From: Amphibalanus amphitrite
Taxonomy: Eukaryota; Arthropoda; Thecostraca; Balanomorpha; Balanidae
Direction: 5' to 3'
Length of the DNA stretch: 64,000 nucleotides
Assembly: GCF_019059575.1 (NCBI RefSeq)
Contig: NW_024881501.1
Location: 806,001-870,000 of the forward strand
Part shown: piece after piece, positions 11,850 to 64,000 of the stretch
Layout: the number at the start of each line of letters is the position of its first letter
Position numbering within the stretch: the stretch's first letter is position 1
The notes under the pieces: generated by a model
The model's input: the letters and a program-made list of their open reading frames with translations, nothing else
Told to the model about the DNA's origin: nothing
Databases searched by the model: none
Program-made: the position numbers and the translations under genes

Positions 11850-13235
11850 ATGGCGCTCATGAACGCTACCAATTTTTTATGTGGATAAATGGCCTACGAG
11901 TTTCGCTACCTATGCCTCGCACTGCACTGTATAAACGTGGTCATATTTATACTTCTCTGTAAAGGGGCGATTTGTTTTTAGTTTTGACGAAATGTTATGA
12001 GGAATGCCGAAATTAGCATGGGGATGTTTTGGTGAAAGACGAAGGGATATTAACGAATGACGAAGCATTTATCCAAATCGTCAAAGATTTTGCCGGAACT
12101 CAATCAGTTATGGCGAATAGCGAAGGTAATACCAACTGACGAACTGTGGAGTGGGATCAGCATTCCGTTTTGCCCATATGCTGAAGGTTTTGCCGGAATG
12201 CCTCTCACTGGCGCCACCTATGTGCTGATCGGACGAATGGGTTTTGCTGATTGGCCATCGAACAACGCAAAAAGATGTGCTTAACACGAAAAGCAGAGGA
12301 TCGAGCCGTGGACGCAGCGAGTCCAGAGGTTCCAAGAAGGTCGCTAACACGGTGTTGAAGAAACGCCGCGTTGTGAGAAAGAGTCGTGCTAAATGTTCCT
12401 GAGCAGTAATCGCCACGCACTTTCAGAATGTGGATCGCTCATGATTGTTCAATACAATACAATACAATACAATACAATCTCTCGTAACAATCATACGACA
12501 GTTTTGGAATTTTGTTGTGCTTTTCACCTGCATAACCTGAAATAAAACTTCTCTCACGACTTTAAAAAAGTATGTATTGTGAATATTCTGAAATGTGTGG
12601 CTTATGCAGCTGTCAGTTGTCACCCCATCCTGAGTCTTTGGGACCGAACTTTAGCCCTTGGTGGATGTATATACGTACATACATACTCGAGCTGCCTGAG
12701 AGGTTTTTCACCTCTGTGCGAGGCTGGAGAATCTCTCCGCGAAAACTAACCGATAGTTTATTGGTGGGCAAATTTTGCAAGTTATGACGACTGACGAATA
12801 TGATAAGCTGGGGTTTGGTACGAGCTGAAAATGATTGTTTTCCGGATTTGGAGGGTTGAAAGATAATTAACCTTCAGTTAATTCGCTCTGAACCTGACGT
12901 CTAAAGCGTCCAGGCAGTCTCCAAACAATTTTTCAGAGCCGTAAGGGTGGACTTTTTCCCCTCTGACTGGCACTAGGGTGTCGTCCACGTACTGAGGGAG
13001 GTCTGAAGTTGTTGCGAAAAGGCTAAGCTCATTGTTTATCGTTATGGCTTCATTCTGAATGGAACCAGCATCGTATTTGCTACTTGCTAGTCAAGCTTAT
13101 ACGAATTCGTTTATCTAACCGGTGAATATTTTTAACAATGCAGCCGAAATATTTGGTTGGAAATAATTTTTAACATCATTGTAGCCCACAAGGACAAAAA
13201 CGAAGTGTTTCTTTGTAATTGTTTTTCCTTGCAAT
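11850..13235. other. No gene recognised
   Basis: A (CAATA)5 run at about 12448-12477 and otherwise unremarkable sequence. Confidence 0.5.
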
Positions 13236-13245
13236 GTGCTTACAA

Positions 13246-13495
13246 ACACACACACGCACGCCGCGCGCACACACGCACAGCACACACACATGCGCGCGCG
13301 CGCACGCATACAATCACCTACACCCTTCCCCCCACACACACATCCCATACAACCTTTATTTTCAGTCCCTTCCCAATGTGAATTTCCGAATGGAAAGCAT
13401 ATGCTTTCAAATCTCCAAATCCAGAAAACTATCATTTTCAGCTCTTCCCAATGTGAATTTCCAAATGGAAAGCACGCGAAACCATGCTTTTCATC
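13246..13495. repeat. (CA)n-rich tract and a duplicated segment
   Basis: CA/GC dinucleotide-rich to about 13345, then a roughly 75-bp tandem duplication around TTCCCAATGTGAATTTCC (13372 and 13446). Confidence 0.8.
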
Positions 13496-13499
13496 CCCA

Positions 13500-14290
13500 A
13501 TAACGCACTTTTTTCATCGTTTTCATTTGGAGAGCTGTGAAAATGAGGATATCTATCTCTTTATCCAGTGTGCACATGCCGCTATGTCATGCTATAGAGA
13601 ACAGTTGGCTGTACCTATGCGCCATCACTCGGCGGCGAAACGCCGTTCCCGAATCCCGATCGACTAATGACGTCAACCAGCGCGGCTGAACACGACGGCT
13701 ATACACAGACCCGACTGCGAGTGGCTGCTGCTGCTGCTGTATTAAAACGGGTCATTGTGTCGGTGGCGCCGGTGCGCGGCGCCGGCAGCACACGGCCACG
13801 GAAAGGTCACCTCCTCAGCGTCCGCACCGACACGCCACAGGGCCGATCAACACTCGCGTACAATGCCTATGGAACACTGTGAATGTGAGTGATAACACAC
13901 AAGAAGGAAATAGTCACTTCTTCAGTCATGGTTGTCGCCTCTGCCTAGCAAACGACAGTGAATGAGTCATTGGCTGAATTAATTAAACAGCCTAAAGCCC
14001 CCGCACGACCTGTGAGTAGACTTCCCTGATAAGTGTCGGCGGGTGAGCCGGTGCCTGAAAACGGCACCATTCTCCCATTGTTTACATAAATCCCTGGATT
14101 AATCTAGAAATATCATCTGCTAACAAACTGGCAAGCAAAATATCCGTCCCCAAATCTGGCGACTGATATCACTGGCTGCCAGATATCCGTCCCCAAATCT
14201 GGCGACTGTATCACTCGCCGCCAGTACTGTAACTATCATTAACCACATAGGTACCCCTGTTGCTGCACACAAGAGCGGCTGTGCACCGTC
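13500..14290. other. Region downstream of the spermidine synthase stop
   Basis: Holds a short direct repeat (ATATCCGTCCCCAAATCTGG at about 14141 and 14183) and no recognised gene. Part is presumably the spermidine synthase 3' UTR; no convincing AATAAA on the minus strand was picked out. Confidence 0.4.
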
Positions 14291-14293
14291 GTG

Positions 14294-14369
14294 CGGCGGT
14301 CACTGCGGCGGTCACTGCGGCGGCCGGCGGCGGTCACTGCGGCGGTCACTGCGGCGGTCACTGCGGCGG

Positions 14370-14381
<12 letters not shown>
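14294..14381 (-). repeat. 12-bp array carrying the spermidine synthase stop codon
   Basis: Gene-strand unit CCGCCGCAGTGA is repeated about seven times, with one interruption near 14325. The first unit supplies the last codons (CCG CAG) and the TGA stop; as 12 bp is in frame, most later units contain an in-frame TGA. Confidence 0.9.
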
Positions 14382-56088
<41,707 letters not shown>

Positions 56089-56199
56089 GTCATATAGAAC
56101 GAGGCACTGAAATGCCAAGGACAATCCCGAGTAAATAGGCCTGTCACATTTTGCAATAATTATAGTGATACGCAATTTGCATCCTGCTGGAGGTGGAAG

Positions 56200-56262
56200 G
56201 TGCTTGAACACTCCCCCCGCTCCGTTTTTTATATAGAAAATCTCAAGCGCCGCAATTTTTGG
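56200..56262 (-). promoter_or_regulatory. Possible spermidine synthase core promoter
   Basis: On the minus strand a TATATAAA box lies at 56235-56228, about 140 nt upstream of the ATG, in AT-rich sequence followed by a GC-rich stretch. This would place a start near 56200 and give a 5' UTR of about 110 nt. TATA-like strings are common by chance and a splice-acceptor-like TTTCAG sits between box and ATG, so this is tentative. Confidence 0.25.
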
Positions 56263-56366
56263 CACATCTTATCATTCATCTTTTTCTACACATGCTGTGG
56301 AAATTTCAGACCAACGTCACTCAAGGTCAGGTCACCAGGTAACGTCAAGTGACCTCACCTCATTAA

Positions 56367-58258
56367 CCCGCGCCCCACTGGGGGGGGGGGGGCTATTCAT
56401 AGCCCCTCCCGTTTTCTGCAATAACTTCTAAACCGCTTGACGTATCGCCGCCAAACTTTCAGTACCTTCGGCTGCATCAATTTGACACCTTGTGTCAAAA
56501 TTTGAATTTCGTATCTATCATAGGTCGGCCGGAAATGACGTCAGAGTGACGTCATGTTCGGCCGATTTCGACGCAAAACATTGAACCACGGGAATCGCTC
56601 CCAAGAGCTCAGTTTTTTAGCTAGATCCAATTTGAGTTGTAATGTGACAATTATTTCATAAATATGCAAGATATTACAACAAAAATTACCCGACGTTTCG
56701 TTTATTTTAACTTTTTCAAGGGTAATTACCCTATTACATAGTAGTATTCAAGGGTAATTACCCTTGAAAAGGTTAAAATAAACGAAACGTCGGGTAATTT
56801 TTGTTGTAATATCTTGCATATTTATGAAATAATAGATCCAATTTCTTTGCATGAGAGGACTCAGAATGAACTGCGCTATCAAACTGCTGTCTCGAATTGT
56901 CAAAACTTTTAAAATTTCGAAAATTATATATATATATATAAATTAAAATTTGTATTATCCTTTTTCAAAAACGTTTTGACTTTTCAAAAAAAAAAACGGA
57001 ATATATATGATAGCAAATATGCTTATGACTTACTCTAGCAAGTTTTAGCCAGATCGTTAGGCGGCACGGGCGGACATCGATAGCAGCGCCTCTATCGGTC
57101 ACTAGGGAAAGCTGGGCTGTAGGCGACGATATACCGGCTGAGTTGTCACACGTTGAATAGGTTTATAGCCATCCGTCTTGTGAAAAAGTTGAACTTTTGC
57201 CTTTAATATTTCTACAGGCAATTTTAGAAGTGTCTTCACATGGATTACAAAACTGTTTAGATTATTGTATTCACTCCAAGCCTTCCCTATTGTTCTTGAT
57301 GATGCGGGAACTATTTCTAATTAGTGTTTCTAGCTTAGTAAAAGAACATTCTGTGCAAATGATGAAAAAAACATAAATGGAAGATTTTAAATGCAATTTT
57401 CTCTGACAATTAATGGTAAATTCTCTACATATCAAGGAAAAGGTGCATGCTAACTGATAATTTAAAGTTCTTGGGGCCAGTTGTTTTCTTCTTTTCTTAC
57501 GTCGCCCCAATGGCCGCGAATACACTTGTGATAACACCTATCGTATCTTCAAAAATGGCCAAGTCATACGCATTATAACAAAAAGTTAACAATTTTTTTT
57601 TTCAAATCAATTTTTCTGTACGAATTTGACATCGTACACCAATATAAATAGCAACATCGTGTTCCGGAGCTCAAACTGCATCTGATAGACATGTTTTTTG
57701 TTGAAAAATATCAACTTTGAAATTTGACCTTTTTTGACCTGAGTGACCTGACCTCTGCTATATTCAGATGAAAATGGCCTCAAATGACACAGGCGACACC
57801 GAATTCGAAAACTATGGCCTAAATGGACCATAAAACATGTGTCACGTGACCGACTTATGACATAAGATTTCCGTGACCTATGATGACCTGACCCTGACCT
57901 GAAAATCAAAGTACAAGTTTGGTACCCTCAGGGTATCTAAAGCATCTGTTCACGAGTGTGTAAACCAAAAATCAGCCTGATCTGGCTTGTAAGACGGCAG
58001 CCAGAGCCCAAAAAGTGAACAATCCAAATATCGATAATTTTTACTTTGACCTGAACTGTGACGTCATCGGTGACCTCGAGGTCAATGAAATTAGGTTCCA
58101 CTTGACAGTTTTTCCGGGGCTATCAGATTCCGTTTGAATTTTGTTTGACGATCGGCCCAGTAGTTTCGGAGTTAGGAGGGGGGGGGGGGGGCTATGAAAT
58201 ATGAATAGCCCCCCCCCCCAGTGGAACGTGTTATACACAGACCCCAACGGGACGCGGA
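56367..58258. mobile_element. TTAA-flanked element E, 280 bp upstream of the spermidine synthase ATG
   Basis: TTAA at 56363-56366 and 58259-58262; left end CCCGCGCCCCACTGG, right end less well matched (GGGACGCGGA). Hairpins G13-CTATTCATAG-CCCC (left) and G12-CTATGAAATATGAATAG-C11 (right). TGACCT hexamers at 57730-57900 and 58050-58080. Confidence 0.75.
56650..56833. repeat. Near-perfect 184-bp hairpin
   Basis: Arms of about 83 bp (ATTATTTCATAAATATGCAA ... GGGTAATTACCCT and its inverse) differ at about one position; the loop is about 15 bp. Inserted inside element E. Confidence 0.92.
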
Positions 58259-58269
58259 TTAAGCATTTA

Positions 58270-58855
58270 GACCAGACAAGATATCTTGGCTTGCTACGCG
58301 TCGCGTTGGCCATAAAATAATTAAGGAAAAAATGCTAATGAACTGAAAACTTGCTAATTTTCTTGGTATTTACAGCCTAAATACCGTGAAAGTCTTATAA
58401 ACCTAATTTACCTATCCCCAATGTTTCCTTGTGTTAATCATTTACAACGATATTAATTCGTTCAAATACCGAATTTCTAGTGCCTAATGATATTACAATT
58501 TGTGTACCTACCTACCTACCTACCTATTCTAACGTCTAATCAGGGTTTGCCTATTCTAATGTCTATGTAATGGACGCATAGTTTATTGACAGCACCGTGA
58601 ACGCGGTGCTGTCGAGGTCGGACGCGCCCGGCGCCGCTCCGCTCGACCCGTAGGTAACCCCGGGTGACCCAGCTGTGGCGAGCGGCCGCGAGTGGCGCGG
58701 GAGAAGGTCGGCAGTGCTGCGCGGAGGTTATATGCCATTGCAGTTTTTCGGTGTAATGGCCCAGTGATTTAGAAGGAGAGCGCGGTTATTTGGCCTATCG
58801 GTGAATGTCGCTACTGGTGGAGGTACCGACGCTTTGATACTTGTGAGGTACTGTG
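58270..58855. other. 5' leader of the L1-like element; no gene
   Basis: ACCT repeats at 58507-58525, then a GC-rich stretch from about 58600 that is probably the leader of the following element. Confidence 0.4.
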
Positions 58856-58862
58856 AGTGACA

Positions 58863-60430
58863 ATGAACCGCCCGGAGCGACGCGACAGCGCCGTCGACGG
58901 GTCGGAGCCTGTGTCTCGCCCTTTGAGCCGAGGCTCATCAGTGAGCCAACTGGTGAAGAGCTATGACGACGTCTCCAGTGGCAAACGGAACCGGTCCGGG
59001 TCGGGGGATTCGCCAGCTCCAACCGGCAAGAGAGGCGCCCCAGATCGTGAAAGAGAGACAAGTCGCAGTCCCCTGTCGGCTCAATCATCCGTCAGGGAAC
59101 ATCTGGACGCGGCGCTTGAATCTCTAGAAAACAGAATGACCGTCTTCATATCGTCTGAGCTCCACTCGTTGCGTGACGTCATCCAGTCTCAATTGGAGGC
59201 ATTGTCGACGAGGATGAGCGATCTGGAGCGCCACATTGAGACCAGGGATCAATCAAGTCATAGACGATCTCAGCCAGCAGTTAGATAAGTCAAGAGAGGA
59301 AATAGTCAGGATCTAGGCTAGAGCCGAGGAGTCTGAGATGATTTCACGGCTCCCGTGCCTCATCCTGTCCGGAGGGGCCATGGCTGCCCGTCACGCGCCC
59401 CGGCTACCGGTGCGGCGGGCCGGCGCGGCGCCCCGGAGCGGCCGCCCGGGTCAGCCGGGTCGGATCCCGGCGATACGACCGGATCCGTTGGCGCCGGCGG
59501 GGCGGCGCGCGGGGAGCGTCCGATGAATGCCGAAAACGTGTCGGAGCAGCCTGAGGACATCAACGCGCTAGTGGTGCGTAAACCAGAACTTAAATGGTCT
59601 CAATTAGAGGTGGCAAAAGATGAAAATTTTTGGGAACCAGACTCGAACCAGACCCGGCTGGACATTTCTGGAAACAGTCGGACCCGGTCTTAGTTGAAAT
59701 CGGAACCAGTTGGACCCGTTCCCCAAAAGTCAATCAATACAAACTACTTGTAGGTATCATTAGTTGCATCATGTAAAACAGCCTACTTCCCACTGGCGAT
59801 ACTCATGAGCTACTGTGTGCAAAGAAACATTCACTTCATTCACTTCATATTTTGCAATAATGTGTAGTGTGCAAGATGTATAGTTTATGGTAGGACCTGG
59901 TTGAACCCGTCAGAAAATTTCCAGGAACCGGTCTGGACCCATATGGGTCCAGACTGGTTCTTTGGACCGGGCCCTCGGGTCCACATTTTGCCACCTCTAG
60001 TCTCAATATGTGCGAGAACGACATCGACCGGGCCCATCGACAGCCCGGTCCAAATAACAAAGTAATCGTGCGCTTTGTTCGCTCCGGTGCCGGCAGTGTG
60101 CGCGATAGGGTGATGTGGCGTCGCCTGGAGTTGTACGGGAAGGATCTGTACGTGAACGAAACCTTACACCGCTGAGAGGCAAAATCTACCGTAGCCTGCT
60201 CAACGCAAGAAGGGAGAAGAAGCTGCACACGGTGTTTACGCGCGGCGGCCAGGTATTCTACAAACCGGAGAAGTTCGCGGCGAGCGTCAGGGTGAATTCG
60301 CTGGATAAACTGCGAGAACACGGGTTCTCTGTGGAAGACGAGCGGCCGCGAACGGGCGGTGCGGCTCGCGGTCGCGGCGGCGGCGGGTGCCTCGATACCG
60401 CCCACCGGGAGGCGGTGGTCCGCCGATGAG
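58863..60430 (+). pseudogene. L1/Tx1-like ORF1 (coiled coil plus RNA-binding domain), broken
   Basis: From ATG 58863: a Ser/Arg-rich start (MNRPERRDSAVDGSEPVSRP), then a coiled coil (LDAALESLENRMTVFISSEL and LEALSTRMSDLERHIE) ending at a stop at 59286. After a GC-rich frameshifted stretch (59340-59590) the RNA-recognition part continues beyond a MITE at 59605-59999: ENDIDRAHRQPGPNNKVIVR, VMWRRLELYGKDLYVNETL, then RGKIYRSLLNARREKKLHTV and FYKPEKFAASVRVNSLDKL. The DRAHR...VRF pattern is typical of ORF1 RRM domains. The stop, frame changes and MITE make it inactive. Confidence 0.7.
59605..59999. mobile_element. hAT-like MITE in ORF1 (8-bp target duplication)
   Basis: Ends TAGAGGTGGCAAAA and TTTTGCCACCTCTA; target GTCTCAAT duplicated at 59597-59604 and 60000-60007. 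395 bp. The interior has GGAACCAG/CTGGTTCC palindromic pieces. Confidence 0.95.
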
Positions 60431-60574
60431 CTGACTGGTCGGCGCCGGCGACGGGCCCGCTGCTGCTGCGGCGCGCCGGGCCGGCTTCTGTTCGAGACAG
60501 GGCTGTGTCTCGCCGAATCCTGGATCGGCGCTGGTGCAACTTTACGACACGTTCGGTAACAGGGTTGCATGCAG

Positions 60575-61415
60575 GTTGACGTTGTACCGGCTCTAGCAGT
60601 TCAGCGGGGGCCTGTCCCCCCCCCCGATATCATATACATTCCTCTTCCTGTTAAATACATCCTGGAGATTTAAGAAAGCTGTCTGATAGTATGTATTCAC
60701 TTGTCTCGGTTTCGCACTCACAAACTAAAATGGCAGGGGCCAAAGAGGGCATGGCTGGGGGGGGGGGGGGCTGGGATGCAAGTTTCGGGGTTCGGCGTGA
60801 CTTGTTTTCGACAGTGAAATGACCTGTTGAGATCGCAAGTAGTAATAAATCAACGTTCACTTGTACCACAGTCGTTGTTTGTGAAACTGTCAAAGAGTTG
60901 ATATAATTGGTACCAATTGAAGTATCCGCATATAAATGTGATTTGGATATAAATGCATATAAATGCAATTTGCCTGTAATGACATTTAACATGTTTCATC
61001 GACTGGGCCAAATGGCCGCGTTCGCCTTATAAGTTTCAGAGTTTTTTATATTTCTTATTGCCTTTCCTTACCATGCTGTTATCGCACTGTGCTTCAAATG
61101 TTTGCCCAATGCTCGAGCAGGCTGTCGCGGGGGAGTGTCGGCGGCGGTGGGCTGGCTCTGGCGGCGCGGCGCGGCGCGTCGGGCCGGCGATTGGCGGCCG
61201 GCGGCGGACTTGGCACTACTTTCGGCGGCACCCCGATTGGCAAATACGAAAGATTCTCCCTCTTCGGAGAAAGTCAGAGCTCTGATCAGGGGTATGTATG
61301 GTTAGCGGGCAGACCCTCCCGGGCGTGTTTGTTGCCGCCCGTTTCTTTGCTGCTTTATCTGCCTTTTTCTCCGTTGAGCTACAAATGTCCTGCTTTGTCC
61401 TTTCCTAAAACACAA
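60575..61415. other. Spacer between ORF1 and ORF2 of the L1-like element; no gene recognised
   Basis: Includes a G12 run at 60758-60770 and a GC-rich segment (61120-61215). Open frames here show no known domain. Confidence 0.4.
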
Positions 61416-61417
61416 AA

Positions 61418-62192
61418 ATGAGTAAGAAGGTTTGTGATCTAGAAATAGTCACATTTAATGTAAGCGGTTTAGGCGACTTTTCAAAGAGAGAAGATGTTTT
61501 TGACTTTCTAAGGTCTCATACAGCTGACATAGTATGCCTACAAGAAATGCATGTAGCCCCCGGCAAAGAGAATGTTTTTAAAAATCAATGGTGGGGAAGG
61601 GCGTGGTTGGCACCAAGTAGTTCGGTGGCGGGGGGAGTAGGAATTTTGGTCCAAAACAAACTCGCTTGTAAGTTCATCGATGTGGTAAATAATGGTAAGG
61701 GAAGCGCCATTTTTCTTACTTTGAATATAAGTGAGAAGATACCTAATAAAAATAGGAAACGTATACGGACCCCCAGACTGCGATAACCCCAAGTTTTTTG
61801 AAGAGGTTTTTGGGCTAGTCAAGATCAGCAGGACCACTTGATTTTATGCGGAGATTGGAACTTTTCACTAAATACTGAGGTTGATCAATATAATTATGGC
61901 CCACGTGACAGAAGAGCAAAATCCCGCGAATTTGTAAAAAGTAAGTGCCTAGATTTAAATCTGCATGATATATGGAGAGTCATGAATGGTGATAAGAGAC
62001 AGTTTTCGTGGAGAAAAGTAACCCGGTTAAATGTGCAAGGCTCGATTTTCTCCTAGTAAGTGACTCGGTTCTGAATCAGTCTTTGTCGTGCGAGATTCTC
62101 CCCGCGTACAGATCAGACCACTTTCGTGTATCTCTACGGCTCAATTTGAGCTCCCAGTCTAGAGGGAAAGGCCTGTGGAAATTTAATTAAAA
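61418..62192 (+). pseudogene. L1/Tx1-like ORF2, endonuclease domain only
   Basis: An apurinic-type endonuclease in three frames. TFNVSGLGDFSKRED and DIVCLQEMH give the Asn and Glu motifs; an IYGPPD-like strand is near 61760; LILCGDWNFSLNTE gives the metal-site GDWN; LDFLLVSDSVLNQSL and YRSDHFRVSLRL supply the closing SDH. All catalytic motifs can be seen, but frameshifts near 61760 and 62040 and loss of everything after GKGLWKFN (no reverse transcriptase) show a dead, 3'-deleted copy. It belongs with the ORF1 at 58863-60430. Confidence 0.8.
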
Positions 62193-62199
62193 AATATGG

Positions 62200-62600
62200 C
62201 TTTCAGGGCTGATAAAAATACAACTTTTAACCACTTAAAACGAGTTTACAACAGTAGTTCGGTAAATTCACTCACATTCCACGCGGTCCTCCGCCCCAAC
62301 ACCAAATGTCAACCAAATCACTGCGGGACCGTCCGCATGTTTAGGTCAGCATCAGGTGTCGCTAGTATCTAGTATGAAACTTCATGACCAAGCGAAAATA
62401 ATTAAACTAGATGTCAAAATGTAAGAAATGCTTCATTTTCCTTAAAATTGCATGTAAAATGTAGTATGACCTACAGGGGCGGCGCCACGAATTTTGGACT
62501 GTGGGGTACTAGGGTGAAAAGGGCCCATGCATAGTGAAAGGAGCCCATGGTGAAAAGGGCCCTTGCATGGTGAAAAGGGCCCATACATTTATTATGGCGT
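62200..62600. other. No gene seen; short tandem GGGCCCATGCATAGTGAAAA
   Basis: Three variants of TGGTGAAAAGGGCCCATGCAT at 62512-62586. No coding signal. Confidence 0.5.
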
Positions 62601-62608
62601 AATATTAA

Positions 62609-63440
62609 CCCTCGTCGTGCTGGGGGGCTCCCAAACCTTTTACGAAAGCTTTTAGGCCCCCTCCCCTTTCCCCGTCAGGTTTTTCGCGAATATCTAAAAA
62701 ACGGCGGCGCTGCACGCCACCGTCTTTGGTACACCTGTTCATACATCATTTCCGCACATGTGAAAATTTCAGACCCGGGTCGTCAAGGTCAGGTCACGTC
62801 TAGTGACGTTATCTCAGAAAAAGTTCAAAGGCTCGCTATAGCTACACCGACTGAACGATCACTTTGAAACTTTCAGCGATTGATATGAGTAACGGTATGT
62901 ATAAAATGTATATCTCGGAATTTTGATATTTTGATATAGGTCACGTCAATTTTGCGACCTGTCCTTTATAAGTCAATGGGAGAAAATTGAAATGCGCCTC
63001 TTTTGGACGAATGTCGTTCAAAACGCTCTCAAACATCGGTTCATACGTAAACATAACACACTGAATCGGAAAACTGCAGCTGTGACCCCTCTGTATGCCC
63101 CTGAGGTCATCTCAGGTCATGAATGGTCACCAGCAGTTCTGTGGCCATAACTCTTGATAGAGACGTGCTGGAGCGGTGAAAACACGTCAGACGCGGGCGG
63201 TCGTAGTTCAGCTCGACGATACGGATCGACTGATATGCAACATGACCCTTTCCGGTCAGGTCATGACCTTGACCTGAGGTCAAATTAAAAAAAAACGAAC
63301 TTTCAAGGTCAACAGATAATTATTTCGACGCGTCTCGACGAAAAGAACACGATGCTGCCAAAAGTAACGTCGTGACTCTCTTGAGTCAAAAGTTATTGCC
63401 GAAAAACATTTTTTTGTGAAAACGGCAATTTTTTTAATGA
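62609..63440. mobile_element. TTAA-family element F, right end missing
   Basis: TTAA at 62605-62608, then CCCTCGTCGTGCTGG and a decayed G/C-run pair. Interior AAAAACGGCGGCGCTGCACG, GGTCATGACCTTGACCTGAG and ATCGACTGATATGCAACATG match element A in inverse order. Confidence 0.6.
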
Positions 63441-63444
63441 TGTT

Positions 63445-64000
63445 GAGGGTTTCTTTGAAAATGAGCCCATTATTATTAAAAGATAAGCAAGTAATAGCCT
63501 CAAACTTAACTACTGCACACAAACTTAAAAGATGCAGCACAGATGAAAATCACAGTCTTTAGAGATCAGAAACCGTAAACCATCAATAAATAAAAATGCC
63601 ACATCCTGGAAACTGATTGCTCCCATGCAAATACAGTATAACTCAATGACAAGATAGAGCACGTCTCATCCAGGACAGACCCACCAGTAAAAGTCTTGCC
63701 TACCCTGTCTACCCTTTTTGTGTGTCATTTTATTAACCTTCTTGCAGTCCTGTCCAACGTTGTTTTTTACACTTGAAGCTGATGCAGACCGGTCTGGTGC
63801 CCGCCGTTCTCCAACGCCGCCTCCTTCCTGCCTGCCTTACTTTTCTTTCTGCCTCTCACACTCGCGCAATGTGTGTAGAAAATATTTTGGCCTGCCTCAC
63901 TCATGCAATGTGCTTAGGGAATGTTTTAGGGGATATGTGTGTTTTGTGGTGGGCGTGCTGGGCATGAGGTATCATTTATACCCTTATAACTCTGTACTTA
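63445..64000. other. No gene recognised
   Basis: A short open frame (63773-63967) includes a duplicated CAATGTG(T/C) segment (CGCAATGTGTGTAGAAAATA and TGCAATGTGCTTAGGGAATG) but resembles nothing known. Confidence 0.4.

Noticed and set aside
13236..13380. Thr/His-rich frames
   Set aside because: Translations of the CA-dinucleotide tract.

Overview
The window is eukaryotic nuclear DNA: one intron-split housekeeping gene lies inside about 42 kb of transposon-filled sequence. The gene, the Tc1/mariner, hAT-like and TTAA-flanked elements and the non-LTR retrotransposons point to an invertebrate, most likely an arthropod and perhaps a crustacean. That placement is inference; nothing in the window fixes the species.

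The one confident host gene is spermidine synthase on the minus strand. It has six coding exons between 56088 (ATG) and 14370 (stop). All introns are GT-AG, the phases match at every joint, and the 873-nt CDS encodes 290 residues, close to the family length. Introns 1-5 are about 9.1, 20.3, 6.9, 1.5 and 3.1 kb and consist mostly of mobile elements.

Layout: 1-1.7 kb is a 45-bp GC-rich minisatellite; 1.8-2.6 kb an isolated gag ORF; 3.4-8.3 kb dead non-LTR fragments; 8.3-14.3 kb MITEs and a TTAA-flanked element. From 14.4 to 56.1 kb lies the spermidine synthase gene. Intron 3 holds a reverse transcriptase/RNase H element split by a TA-flanked transposon. Intron 2 holds a DD37D mariner, a TTAA element carrying a MULE-like insertion, a TIR element filled with minisatellite, and one hAT-like MITE inside another. 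Intron 1 holds a 5.6-kb hAT-like composite with further insertions. From 56.4 to 64 kb are another TTAA element, an L1/Tx1-like element broken by a hAT-like MITE, and a last TTAA-family fragment.

The most striking observation is at the exon edges of spermidine synthase. Three of its five 3' splice sites (exons 2, 3 and 4) have been copied in tandem into the upstream intron, each unit carrying the acceptor plus the first 15-28 coding bases. The stop codon is also repeated in a 12-bp array. At exon 4 the units are 51 bp and open throughout, so five extra acceptors would each add 17 residues in frame. The second theme is a set of TTAA-flanked elements with G-run/C-run hairpins near both ends, whose loop-proximal stems differ between families but keep pairing, and with dense AGGTCA hexamers inside.
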